Assembly: GCF_006547145.1 (NCBI RefSeq)
Contig: NZ_CP041244.1
Span: 5,890,001 to 5,954,000 of the forward strand
DNA from: Actinomadura sp. WMMA1423
Lineage (GTDB): Bacteria; Actinomycetota; Actinomycetes; Streptosporangiales; Streptosporangiaceae
DNA: 64,000 nucleotides
Reading direction: 5' to 3'
The notes under the pieces were generated by a model. That model was given only the letters and a program-made list of their open reading frames with translations, was not told the origin of the DNA and did no database searches. Position 1 is the stretch's first letter. Each line of letters begins with the position of its first letter. The translations under genes were made by a program, and so were the position numbers. This document shows positions 37,583 to 46,302 of this stretch, piece by piece.

Positions 37583-40077
37583 TGCTGCGGACGACTCTGG
37601 CGGGCCTGCGCGCCCACAAGCTGCGGCTGCTGCTCACGGCGGTGGCCATCACCCTCGGCGTCGGCTTCATCTCGGGGACGTTCGTCCTGACGGACACGCT
37701 GGACAAGGGCGTCTCCAAGACGTTCGCCAAGTCGGCCGACAAGGTCGACTTCGCGGTGCTGCCCAAGAGCGACGACTCCGACGCGGGGATCCGCCCAGCC
37801 CTGCTCGACGAGCTCAAGGCGCTCCCCGGCGTCACGGACGTGCAGGGCGCGGTGAAGGGCGACGCCCCGCTCGTGGGCAAGGACGGCAAGGCGGTCGGCG
37901 ACTTCCCAACGGTCGGGATGTCCGTACCGTCCGGACGCCTGCTGCGCTACGAGATCGACAAGGGGCGGCCCCCGTCCGGCGCCGGTGAGACCGTTCTCGA
38001 CACCCAGCTGGCGAAACGGGAAGGCTATTCGGTCGGGAATACGGTCACGGTCCTGGACCACGGGAACCGGCCGCAACGGTTCACGGTCGTCGGGCTGGTC
38101 GACTTCGGCATCGACCAGGAGGCGAGCTTCCGGGGCGCGGTGGGCTTCGACGCGGCGACCGCGATGCGGATGACGGGCGAGAAGACCTACCGCGAGCTCG
38201 ACGTCGCGGGCGGATCCGGGGCGGCGGTCAAGGCCGCCGCGGGCGGCTCCTACCTCGTCTACACGGGCGAGGAGCTCGGCGAGCGGCTGGCCAGGGCGGC
38301 CGGCGCCGACACCAAGATCATCAGAACCGGTCTGCTGATCTTCGGTCTCGTCTCGATGCTGGTGTCCGCCCTGGTCATCTACAACACGTTCTCGATCCTG
38401 ATCGCGCAGCGGATGCGTGAGATGGCGCTGCTGCGCTGCGTCGGCGCGACCCGCCGCCAGGTGTTCGGCGGCGTCCTGGTGGAGTCCGCCGCGGTCGGCC
38501 TGGTCGGCTCGCTGCTCGGCATCGCCGCCGGGGTCGGGCTGGGCGAGGGCGCGCTGGTCGTGGTGAACAGGCTGAACGAGCGCATCGCCGTCGCGGGGCC
38601 GTCCCTCGCGGTGCGGACGATCGCGATCGGGCTGGCGGTCGGGATCGTGGTGACGGTCCTGTCCGCGCTGCTGCCCGCCCGCGCGGCGACCCGGGTCGCG
38701 CCGGTCGCCGCGCTGCGCGCCGAGCTGGAGCCGGGTGGCGGACGTTTCCGTCTCGGCCCCGTGCGCACCGTCCTCGCCGTCCTGCTCGGCGTCGCGGGCC
38801 TGGCCATCGGCGGAGCGGGCTCGCTCGTCATGGACAAGGGCGAGGCGGCGATGTACGCGGTCGCGTTCGCCGGCGGCGTCTTCTTCCTCGGCGTGATCGC
38901 GGCGATGCCGGCCCTGGTCCGCCCGCTCGGACGGGCCGCGGGCGCGCTGCCGGCGCGGCTCGGCGGCGTCCCGGGGCGGCTGGCCGTGGCGAACGCGCAG
39001 CGCGCGCCGCGCCGCACCGCGACCACGACGATCGCGCTGACGGTCGGTGTCGGGCTGATGAGCCTGTTCGCGGTGGTCGCGGCGAGCGCCAAGGCGACGG
39101 CGGCGCAGCAACTGGAGGAGCAGTTCCCCGTCCAGTTCCAGATCCGGCCGCAGAGCTTCGACGGGACCCTCCCGCACGCGCTGACCGAGAAGCTGCGCGC
39201 GCGGCCCGAGGTCACCGACGTGGTCGAGTCCCGCCGCAAGGAGACCCGAGTCGGCGGCGACGACCGCGACATCTCGACGATCACCACGTCGGCGCTCGGC
39301 AGGCTCCTGAAGCCGGAGATCAAGCAGGGGTCGCTGGAGGCCGCGCTGAAGCCGGGCACGGCGATGGTGGACGGGCGGACGGCCCGGTCGTCCGGACTGA
39401 GCCTCGGGGAGACGCTGCAGGTGCGGACGGTGCGGGGCACCGTCCCAGTGAAGATCACCGCCGTCTACGGGGTGGGCGCGGGCCTCGACGGGATCGTCGT
39501 CCCCGAGCCGGACTTCACCCGGTACTTCGGTGCCCTGGACCCGGCGGGCATCTACGTCAAGACCCGCGACGACCTGCCCGCGTCCCAGGCGCGCCGGGCC
39601 GTGGACGATGCGGCGCGCCCCTACCCGGCGGCGAAGGTCGCCTCGTCCGCCGAGTTCAAGGAGACGCTGACCAAGGCTATCGACACGGTCTTGATGATCT
39701 TCGGAGGGCTGCTCGGGCTGGCGATCATCATCGCGCTCTTCGGCATCGCCAACACGCTGACCCTGTCGGTCGTCGAGCGCACCCGCGAGTCGGCGCTGCT
39801 GCGCGCCCTGGGCCTCACCAAGCGGCAGCTCCGCCGCATGCTCTCGGTGGAGGCGCTGGTCATGGCCGTCATCGGCGCCGCCACGGGGGTCGTGCTCGGG
39901 GTGGGCTTCGGCTGGGGCGCGACGAACGCGATGGCGGGCGACTCGATCTTCGCGCTGCCCTATCTGCAGGTCGTCGGGTTCGTGGTGCTCGCGGGCGCGT
40001 CCGGCATGCTCGCCGCCGTGCTGCCCGCGCGGCGCGCCGCGAAGACGTCCATCGTGGAGTCCCTCGCGCATGACTGA
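37582..40077 (+). CDS. FtsX/MacB-like ABC transporter permease
   Basis: An 831-residue permease with two FtsX halves. An N-terminal helix (LLLTAVAITLGVGFISGTF) is followed by a large extracytoplasmic domain and three helices (about 250-370); the second half repeats the plan and ends with three helices near 695-815. The start is ATG 37582, or GTG 37579, overlapping the ATPase stop. Such proteins move lipoproteins, peptides or signals rather than small solutes. The upstream two-component system is the likely regulator. Confidence 0.93.
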   Translation: MLRTTLAGLRAHKLRLLLTAVAITLGVGFISGTFVLTDTLDKGVSKTFAKSADKVDFAVLPKSDDSDAGIRPALLDELKALPGVTDVQGAVKGDAPLVGKDGKAVGDFPTVGMSVPSGRLLRYEIDKGRPPSGAGETVLDTQLAKREGYSVGNTVTVLDHGNRPQRFTVVGLVDFGIDQEASFRGAVGFDAATAMRMTGEKTYRELDVAGGSGAAVKAAAGGSYLVYTGEELGERLARAAGADTKIIRTGLLIFGLVSMLVSALVIYNTFSILIAQRMREMALLRCVGATRRQVFGGVLVESAAVGLVGSLLGIAAGVGLGEGALVVVNRLNERIAVAGPSLAVRTIAIGLAVGIVVTVLSALLPARAATRVAPVAALRAELEPGGGRFRLGPVRTVLAVLLGVAGLAIGGAGSLVMDKGEAAMYAVAFAGGVFFLGVIAAMPALVRPLGRAAGALPARLGGVPGRLAVANAQRAPRRTATTTIALTVGVGLMSLFAVVAASAKATAAQQLEEQFPVQFQIRPQSFDGTLPHALTEKLRARPEVTDVVESRRKETRVGGDDRDISTITTSALGRLLKPEIKQGSLEAALKPGTAMVDGRTARSSGLSLGETLQVRTVRGTVPVKITAVYGVGAGLDGIVVPEPDFTRYFGALDPAGIYVKTRDDLPASQARRAVDDAARPYPAAKVASSAEFKETLTKAIDTVLMIFGGLLGLAIIIALFGIANTLTLSVVERTRESALLRALGLTKRQLRRMLSVEALVMAVIGAATGVVLGVGFGWGATNAMAGDSIFALPYLQVVGFVVLAGASGMLAAVLPARRAAKTSIVESLAHD

Positions 40078-40184
40078 ATGGGGGGCGGGGTGACGATCGT
40101 CACCCACCGGACCGCGCGGCCGGGTCCCGCGGGTACTGTGGTGCGCGCACGTCCGGTACCTACCTGAGGACTGGAACGAAACCG

Positions 40185-41336
40185 ATGGACCCACAGGTCA
40201 CGCCTTCCTCCGGCACGCCCGGAAACGGGCCGGTCCCCGGCGGGGATCCCACCCGGCGGGGGTACGTGCCGGTCTCCGACGGGGGGACGTCTCCCCGAAA
40301 CGGCGGTCCGAGCTCCGGTGGGGAGCCGGTCCCCCCTACCTCCCGGAAAAGCACTTCCGGCTCCGGTGGGGGGGCGACCCCCCACACCCCCCGGAAAAGC
40401 GCTCCGGCTCCCGGTGGGGGGGCGACCCCCCACACCCCCCGTAAAAGCGCTCCGGAGACCCCGGAGGACCGGCCCGCCCGCCTCGCGGTCGGCGTCGTCG
40501 GCGCCGGCCGCGTCGGCACGGCGCTCGGCGTCGCCCTCTCCCTCGCGGGCCACCGCGTCGTGGCCGCGACCGCCGTGTCGGAGCGGTCGCGGGTCCGCGT
40601 CGAGGAACGCCTCCCGGGGGCCGGCGTCGCCACCCCGCAGGAGGTCGTCGCCGCCGCTGACCTGGTGCTGCTGACCGTCCCCGACGACGAGCTGCCGGAG
40701 CTGGCCGCCGGGCTGGTCTCCGCGGGCGTTCCCGTCACCGGCAAGCTCGTCCTGCACACCAGCGGCCGCTACGGCACCGCCGTGCTGGACCCGCTCACCC
40801 GCGCGGGCGCGCTGCCGCTGGCCCTGCACCCCGTGATGACGTTCACCGGACGCCCGGACGACGTGAACCGGCTCACCGGCATCTCGTTCGGCGTCACCTC
40901 GCCCGAGCCGCTGCGCCCGGTCGCCGAGGCCCTCGTCCTGGAGATGGGCGGCGAACCCGTCTGGATCACCGAGGAGGCGCGCCCGCTCTACCACGCGGCG
41001 CTCGCCGGAGGCGCGAACCACCTGGTCACCCTCGTCGTGGAGGCCATGGACCTGCTGCGCGCCGCGGGCGTGGCCGAACCCGGCCGGATGCTCGGCCCGC
41101 TCCTCGGCGCCGCCCTCGACAACGGGCTGCGGCTCGGAATCGACGGGCTCACCGGCCCGGTCGCGCGCGGCGACGCCGGAACGGTGGCGGATCACATCGC
41201 CGAGCTGGCCAAGGTGTCGGCCGAGAGCCGCCGCGCCTACGTCGCACTGGCCCGCCTCACCGCCGACCGGGCGCTCGGCGCCGGAGTGCTCAAACCGGAG
41301 GACGCCGAAAGGCTCCTCGAAGCACTGGCCGACTGA
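40185..41336 (+). CDS. Rossmann-fold/DUF2520 protein with repeat-expanded N-terminus
   Basis: A 383-residue protein. The enzyme part begins near residue 98, with NAD(P)-binding VGVVGAGRVGTALG (103-116), and continues into a DUF2520 helical domain. It is encoded just before panC, and related Rossmann/DUF2520 proteins have been proposed as ketopantoate reductases (PanG type), which would fill the missing step of this pantothenate cluster; that is an inference. The first ~95 residues are low-complexity, encoded by palindromic DNA repeats. The ATG at 40185 follows TGAGGA. Confidence 0.87.
   Translation: MDPQVTPSSGTPGNGPVPGGDPTRRGYVPVSDGGTSPRNGGPSSGGEPVPPTSRKSTSGSGGGATPHTPRKSAPAPGGGATPHTPRKSAPETPEDRPARLAVGVVGAGRVGTALGVALSLAGHRVVAATAVSERSRVRVEERLPGAGVATPQEVVAAADLVLLTVPDDELPELAAGLVSAGVPVTGKLVLHTSGRYGTAVLDPLTRAGALPLALHPVMTFTGRPDDVNRLTGISFGVTSPEPLRPVAEALVLEMGGEPVWITEEARPLYHAALAGGANHLVTLVVEAMDLLRAAGVAEPGRMLGPLLGAALDNGLRLGIDGLTGPVARGDAGTVADHIAELAKVSAESRRAYVALARLTADRALGAGVLKPEDAERLLEALAD
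40274..40455. repeat. Tandem palindromic repeat units inside a coding sequence
   Basis: Three 47-48-bp units, at 40313-40360, 40361-40407 and 40408-40455, with a diverged fourth at 40274-40312. Units 2 and 3 contain the dyad GTGGGGGGGCGACCCCCCAC and end in GCGCTCCGG. They stay in frame and encode GGGATPHTPRKSAP-like repeats in the N-terminus of the DUF2520 protein. Confidence 0.85.
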
Positions 41337-41338
41337 CA

Positions 41339-41560
41339 GTGCCCGAAGACCACCCGACAGCGCCGACCGAGAGCGCCGGCCAACTGGCAGCGCCGACGAC
41401 CGGCAGTCCGATGACCGACAGCCCCGACGACCGACAGCGCCGCCCGGATCCCACCTCCGGTCGGCTGACCAGGAAGGGAACGGCATTGGCTTCTGGCGTT
41501 TCCGGCGAGACCGGCCACGGCCGGCGCCCGCCGTTGCGTGAGGGGAGGGACGGGGCGTGA
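41339..41560 (+). CDS. Possible small hypothetical protein before panC
   Basis: A 73-codon frame begins at GTG 41339, two bases after the DUF2520 stop, and overlaps panC by GTGA. The arrangement looks like an operon member. However, the product is low-complexity, rich in S, T, P, D and R, contains a short internal duplication (SPDDRQ/SPMTDS region), and has no visible domain. It may be a spacer kept open by base composition. Confidence 0.3.
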   Translation: MPEDHPTAPTESAGQLAAPTTGSPMTDSPDDRQRRPDPTSGRLTRKGTALASGVSGETGHGRRPPLREGRDGA

Positions 41561-42417
41561 CACCGATCGTCGCGCGCACGCGCGAGGAACTGGCGCAGGC
41601 CCGGTCGAAGACCGAGGGCACCCTGGCGCTCGTCCCGACCATGGGCGCCCTGCACGAGGGGCACCTGTCGCTGATGCGGCAGGCACGCCGCAGCGCGGAC
41701 GCGGTCGCGGTCAGCGTCTTCGTCAACCCGCTCCAGTTCGGGCCCGGCGAGGACTTCGACCGCTACCCCCGCACGTTCGCCGCCGACCTGGAGGCCTGCG
41801 CCGCCGAGGGCGTGGACCTGGTCTTCGCGCCGACCCGCGAGGTCATGTACCCGGGCGAGCCGCAGGTCACGATCAAATCGGGGCCGATGGGCGAGGTCGT
41901 CGAGGGGGCCGCGCGCCCCGGCCACTTCGACGGGATGCTGACGGTCGTGCTGAAGCTGCTCAACCTCGTCCGTCCCGACGTGGCGATCTTCGGGGAGAAG
42001 GACGCGCAGCAGCTGGCGATGATCCGGCGGATGGTCGCCGACCTGAACGTCCCCGTGGAGATCGTCGGCGCGCCGACCGTCCGCGAGCCGGACGGGCTGG
42101 CGCTGTCGAGCCGCAACCGCTACCTGTCCGTACCCGAGCGCCGGACCGCGCTCGCCCTCGCGCGCGCCCTGCGGGCCGGGGCCGACGCCCTAGCCTCCGG
42201 CCCGGACGCCGTGCTGGCCGCCGCGCGCGCCGTCCTCGCCGAGGCCGAGGCGGCGGAGCCGCCGCTCGCCCTGGACTACCTGGTCCTCGTCGATCCGTCG
42301 ACCTTCACCGAGATCACCGGGCCGCACGCCGGCCGGGCCGTCCTCGCCGTCGCGGGCCGCGTCGGCGCCACCCACCTCATCGACAACCTTCCCCTCGATT
42401 TCGGCAAGGAGCACTGA
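41557..42417 (+). CDS. panC: Pantoate--beta-alanine ligase
   Basis: A 286-residue enzyme that joins pantoate and beta-alanine with ATP to make pantothenate. The nucleotidyl-transferase motif is PTMGALHEGHLSLM and the second loop is LALSSRNRYLS. The start is GTG 41557. Its stop overlaps the panD ATG (TGATG), so its product and that of panD, which supplies beta-alanine, are co-translated. Confidence 0.97.
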   Translation: MTPIVARTREELAQARSKTEGTLALVPTMGALHEGHLSLMRQARRSADAVAVSVFVNPLQFGPGEDFDRYPRTFAADLEACAAEGVDLVFAPTREVMYPGEPQVTIKSGPMGEVVEGAARPGHFDGMLTVVLKLLNLVRPDVAIFGEKDAQQLAMIRRMVADLNVPVEIVGAPTVREPDGLALSSRNRYLSVPERRTALALARALRAGADALASGPDAVLAAARAVLAEAEAAEPPLALDYLVLVDPSTFTEITGPHAGRAVLAVAGRVGATHLIDNLPLDFGKEH

Positions 42418-42833
42418 TGTTCCGGACGATGTTCAAGTCGAAGATCCACCGCGCCACGGTGACCCAGGCGGACCTGCACTACGTCGGCTCGCTCACGATC
42501 GACCAGGACCTGATGGACGCCGCCGACCTGCTGCCCGGCGAGCAGGTCTCGATCGTGGACATCGACAACGGCGCCCGGCTGGAGACCTACCTGATCGCGG
42601 GCGAGCGCGGCTCCGGCGTCATCGGGATCAACGGCGCCGCCGCCCGCCTCGTGCAGCCCGGCGACCTGGTCATCATCATCAGCTACGCGCAGATGACCGA
42701 CGCCGAGGCCCGCGAGTTCGTCCCCGCCGTCGTGCACGTCGACCGCTCCAACGAGATCATTTCGCTGGGCTCCGACCCGGCCGAGCCCGTCCCCGGCACC
42801 AGCACGACCCGGGGTGACCTGATCCACCGCTGA
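42417..42833 (+). CDS. panD: Aspartate 1-decarboxylase
   Basis: A 138-residue pyruvoyl enzyme that makes beta-alanine from aspartate. The self-cleavage site is G24-S25 in HYVGSLTID, which yields the pyruvoyl group on S25. The catalytic tyrosine region (GDLVIIISYAQM) is conserved. It overlaps panC by 1 bp. Confidence 0.97.
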   Translation: MFRTMFKSKIHRATVTQADLHYVGSLTIDQDLMDAADLLPGEQVSIVDIDNGARLETYLIAGERGSGVIGINGAAARLVQPGDLVIIISYAQMTDAEAREFVPAVVHVDRSNEIISLGSDPAEPVPGTSTTRGDLIHR

Positions 42834-42921
42834 CCCCCCGGACCCGGAAGGCGGGGGGCGGGCATTCGGACGGTTCGGGGTTATGGTCATAATGACGAGA
42901 ACCGATCCCGGAGGAGGGCTC

Positions 42922-44574
42922 GTGATCCCTTCCGTTCTGCACGCCCCCGCGCCCGGCTGGACCGCCGACACCGACGTCGTCGTCATCGGGTCGGGCATCG
43001 CGGGGCTGGTCGCCGCCCTGCGCTGCCGCCCGCACGGCCGGGTGCTGCTCGTCACCAAGGCCCTCCTGGACGCCGGGTCGACCCGGTGGGCCCAGGGAGG
43101 CATCGCCGCCGCCCTCGCACCCGAGGACACTCCCGAGGAGCACCTGGCCGACACCCTGACCGCGGGCGTCGGCGTCTGCGATGAGGACGCCGTCCGGGTG
43201 CTCGTCACCGAGGGACCGGACGCCGTCCGGGACCTGATCGGCCTCGGCGCCGCCTTCGACCGCTCCGGCGGCGACATCGCGCTCACCCGCGAGGGCGGGC
43301 ACCACCGGCGCCGCATCGCGCACGCCGGCGGGGACGCCACCGGCGCCGAGATCAGCCGCGCCCTCCTCGCCGCCCTCAAGGACTCCGGCGTCGAGGTGAT
43401 CGAGCACGCGCTCGTCCTCGACCTGCTGAAGGACGCCGCGGGGCGCGCCGCGGGCGTCACCCTGCACGTCATGGGCGAGGGGCAGCCCGGCGGCGTCGGC
43501 GCCGTCCGCGCCCGCGCCGTCGTGCTCGCCACCGGCGGGCTCGGCCAGGTGTTCTCCGCCACGACCAACCCCGAGGTCTCGACGGGCGACGGCGTCGCGC
43601 TGGCGCTGCGCGCCGGGGCCGAGGTCACCGACCTGGAGTTCGTCCAGTTCCACCCGACCGTGCTTTGGCTCGGCGAGGACGCGGCGGGGCAGCAGCCGCT
43701 GATCTCCGAGGCCGTCCGCGGGGAGGGCGCGCACCTCGTCGACCACGCCGGCGTCCGCTTCATGGTGGGGCGGCACGAACTGGCCGAACTCGCCCCCCGC
43801 GACGTCGTCACCAAGGGGATCATGAACCGGATGCACGAGACCGGCGCGTCCCACATGCTGCTGGACGGCCGGCACCTCGGCGCGGCGACGTGGGAGAGCC
43901 GGTTCCCGACCATCATGGCCGTGTGCCGCCACCACGGCATCGACCCGGTGACCGAGCCCATCCCCATCGTGCCCGCCGCCCACCACGCCAGCGGTGGCGT
44001 GCGCACGGACCTGCACGGCCGCACGTCGGTCCCCGGCCTCTACGCCTGCGGCGAGGTGGCCTGCACAGGCGTCCACGGCGCGAACCGGCTCGCCTCCAAC
44101 TCCCTCCTGGAGGGCCTGGTCTACGCCGCAAGGATCGCCGAAGCCCTACCCCACGACCTAACCGCCCCCACACCGCACGTGCCGGAAAGCGCGGAAGGTG
44201 GGCGGGGTGGGTTGTTGGAGCCCGGGGTGCGGGGGGAGATTCAGCGGATCATGACCTCCTGTGTCGGGGTGCTGCGCGGGGCCGAGGGGCTGGAGACCGC
44301 GGTGCGGGAGCTGGAGGCGCTCGGGCGCGCCGGTGCGGTGAGCGCGGGCGCGGGCGCGGAGCCAGGGGTGGCGGCCTGGGAGGCCACCAACCTGCACACC
44401 GTCGCGTCCGCGATCGCGGCGGCGGCGCGGCTCCGGGAGGAGACGCGCGGCAGCCACTGGCGGGAGGACTTCCCCGAGCGCGCGGACGGGACGTGGCGCG
44501 GCCACCTCGTCACGCGGCTGGCGGGGAACGTCCTGACGACCATCTACGAACCTCTGGAAGGAAACCGCTCATGA
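42922..44574 (+). CDS. nadB: L-aspartate oxidase
   Basis: An FAD enzyme that oxidises aspartate to iminoaspartate for NAD synthesis. The FAD-binding GSGIAGL is at 23-29, and the family blocks STRWAQGGIAAAL and NRLASNSLLEGLVYA are present. GTG 42922 is chosen because GGAGGAGG lies just upstream; an ATG at 42883 overlaps a probable CATAAT -10 box. It has 550 residues. Its stop overlaps nadC (ATGA). nadA is not in the window. Confidence 0.95.
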   Translation: MIPSVLHAPAPGWTADTDVVVIGSGIAGLVAALRCRPHGRVLLVTKALLDAGSTRWAQGGIAAALAPEDTPEEHLADTLTAGVGVCDEDAVRVLVTEGPDAVRDLIGLGAAFDRSGGDIALTREGGHHRRRIAHAGGDATGAEISRALLAALKDSGVEVIEHALVLDLLKDAAGRAAGVTLHVMGEGQPGGVGAVRARAVVLATGGLGQVFSATTNPEVSTGDGVALALRAGAEVTDLEFVQFHPTVLWLGEDAAGQQPLISEAVRGEGAHLVDHAGVRFMVGRHELAELAPRDVVTKGIMNRMHETGASHMLLDGRHLGAATWESRFPTIMAVCRHHGIDPVTEPIPIVPAAHHASGGVRTDLHGRTSVPGLYACGEVACTGVHGANRLASNSLLEGLVYAARIAEALPHDLTAPTPHVPESAEGGRGGLLEPGVRGEIQRIMTSCVGVLRGAEGLETAVRELEALGRAGAVSAGAGAEPGVAAWEATNLHTVASAIAAAARLREETRGSHWREDFPERADGTWRGHLVTRLAGNVLTTIYEPLEGNRS

Positions 44575-45428
44575 CACCGGAACTCTCGCAGAGGCTGAAC
44601 GCCGCCGGGCTGGATCCACAGGCTGTGGAAAACCTCGTCCGCACGGCGCTGGCCGAGGACGGCGAGGTCGACGTCACCAGCACCCCGATCTTCGCGCCGC
44701 AGGACACCGCGAGCGGGGAGCTGAAGGCCCGCGAGGAGGGTGTCGTCGCGGGCGTCCCCGTGGCCTGCCTCGTCTTCGAGATGCTGGACGTCGCCTACGA
44801 GGCCAGGGTGGAGGACGGCGACCCGGTCGTCCCCGGGCAGGTCCTCATCGAGGTCAGCGGGCCCACGAGGGCCATCCTGAGGGCCGAGAGGACGGCGCTG
44901 AACCTCCTCACCCATCTGTCCGGAATCGCGACGGCCACCCGCGGGTGGATGGACGCCATGGAGGGCACAAAGGCGAAGGTCCGCGACACCCGCAAGACCC
45001 TCCCCGGCCTGAGGGCCCTGCAGAAGTACGCCGTGCACTGCGGCGGCGGCGTCAACCACCGGATGGGCCTGCACGACGCGGCGCTCATCAAGGACAACCA
45101 CATCGCGGCGGCCGGGGGCGTCACCAAGGCGTACGAGGCGATCCGCGCCGTGTACCCGTCCCTGCACGTCCAGGTGGAGTGCGACACCTTGGCGCAGGTC
45201 GAGGAGGCCCTGGCCGTGGGCGCCACGAGCATCCTGCTCGACAACATGACCGACGCCGAAATGGCCGAGGCGGTCCGGTTCGTGGCAGGGCGGGCGGAGC
45301 TCGAGGCCAGCGGTGGCCTTACCCTGGAGCGGGCCCGAGACGTCGCCGTGACCGGGGTGGACTACCTTGCCGTCGGCGCGCTGACGCACTCGGGGCGCGT
45401 GTTCGACATCGGCCTTGACTTCACCTGA
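44571..45428 (+). CDS. nadC: Nicotinate-nucleotide pyrophosphorylase (carboxylating)
   Basis: A 285-residue quinolinate phosphoribosyltransferase that makes nicotinate mononucleotide. Signatures are RDTRKTLPGLRALQKYAV and NHRMGLHDAALIKDNHI. It is translationally coupled to nadB and followed 14 bp later by coaX. Confidence 0.97.
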   Translation: MTPELSQRLNAAGLDPQAVENLVRTALAEDGEVDVTSTPIFAPQDTASGELKAREEGVVAGVPVACLVFEMLDVAYEARVEDGDPVVPGQVLIEVSGPTRAILRAERTALNLLTHLSGIATATRGWMDAMEGTKAKVRDTRKTLPGLRALQKYAVHCGGGVNHRMGLHDAALIKDNHIAAAGGVTKAYEAIRAVYPSLHVQVECDTLAQVEEALAVGATSILLDNMTDAEMAEAVRFVAGRAELEASGGLTLERARDVAVTGVDYLAVGALTHSGRVFDIGLDFT

Positions 45429-45442
45429 ACAGCGGGGACCTG

Positions 45443-46225
45443 ATGCTGCTGACCATCGACGTCGGTAACACCCAGACCGTTCTCGGTCTCTTCGAGGGCG
45501 ACGAGGTGATCGAGCACTGGAGGATCAACACCGATCCGCGGCGCACCGCCGACGAGATCGCGGTGGTCCTGCAGGGGCTCGTCCAGCAGAGCCCGCTCCT
45601 GGCCGAGACCGACATCAGCGGCATCGCGCTGTGCTCCACGGTCCCGTCCGTCCTGCACGAGATGCGGGAGATGTGCCGCCGCTACTACGGCGACGTGTCC
45701 GCGGTGATCGTGGAGCCGGGCGTCAAGACCGGCGTCCCCGTCCGGATGGACAACCCGAAGGAGGTCGGCGCCGACCGGATCGTGAACGCGCTCGCCGCCG
45801 TCCACACCCACGGCGGGCCCGCGATCGTGGTCGACTTCGGCACCGCCACCACCTTCGACGCGGTCTCCGCCAAGGGCGAGTACGTGGGCGGCGCGATCGC
45901 CCCCGGCATCGAGATCTCCATCGACGCGCTGTCGTCGCGCGGCGCGCAGCTCCACAAGATCGAGCTGGTCCGGCCGCGCAACGTGATCGCCAAGAACACC
46001 GTCGAGGCGCTCCAGTCCGGGATCATCTTCGGCTTCGCCGGGCAGGTGGACGGCATCGTCGAGCGCATGTCGGAGGAGCTCGCCGAGGACCCGGAGGAGG
46101 TCACGGTGATCGCCACCGGCGGCCTCGCCCCGCTCGTCCTGGAGGAGTCCCGGAGCATCGACGAGTTCGAGCCGTGGCTCACCCTCATCGGCCTCCGCCT
46201 CATCTACGAGCGCAACACGCCCTGA
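45443..46225 (+). CDS. coaX: Type III pantothenate kinase
   Basis: A 260-residue kinase that phosphorylates pantothenate, the first step of CoA synthesis. The ASKHA phosphate loop is TIDVGNTQTVLGLF at the N-terminus, and a second is VDFGTATTFDAV. Type III enzymes are not feedback-inhibited by CoA. It links the pan and nad genes in one transcription unit. Confidence 0.96.
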   Translation: MLLTIDVGNTQTVLGLFEGDEVIEHWRINTDPRRTADEIAVVLQGLVQQSPLLAETDISGIALCSTVPSVLHEMREMCRRYYGDVSAVIVEPGVKTGVPVRMDNPKEVGADRIVNALAAVHTHGGPAIVVDFGTATTFDAVSAKGEYVGGAIAPGIEISIDALSSRGAQLHKIELVRPRNVIAKNTVEALQSGIIFGFAGQVDGIVERMSEELAEDPEEVTVIATGGLAPLVLEESRSIDEFEPWLTLIGLRLIYERNTP

Positions 46226-46302
46226 CGCATCCTGGCGCGCCCGGCGCGGTGATCGCGGCGAAGTCGTTCGCCCGCACCGGACGGGCTGGATAGCCTTGCG
46301 AT

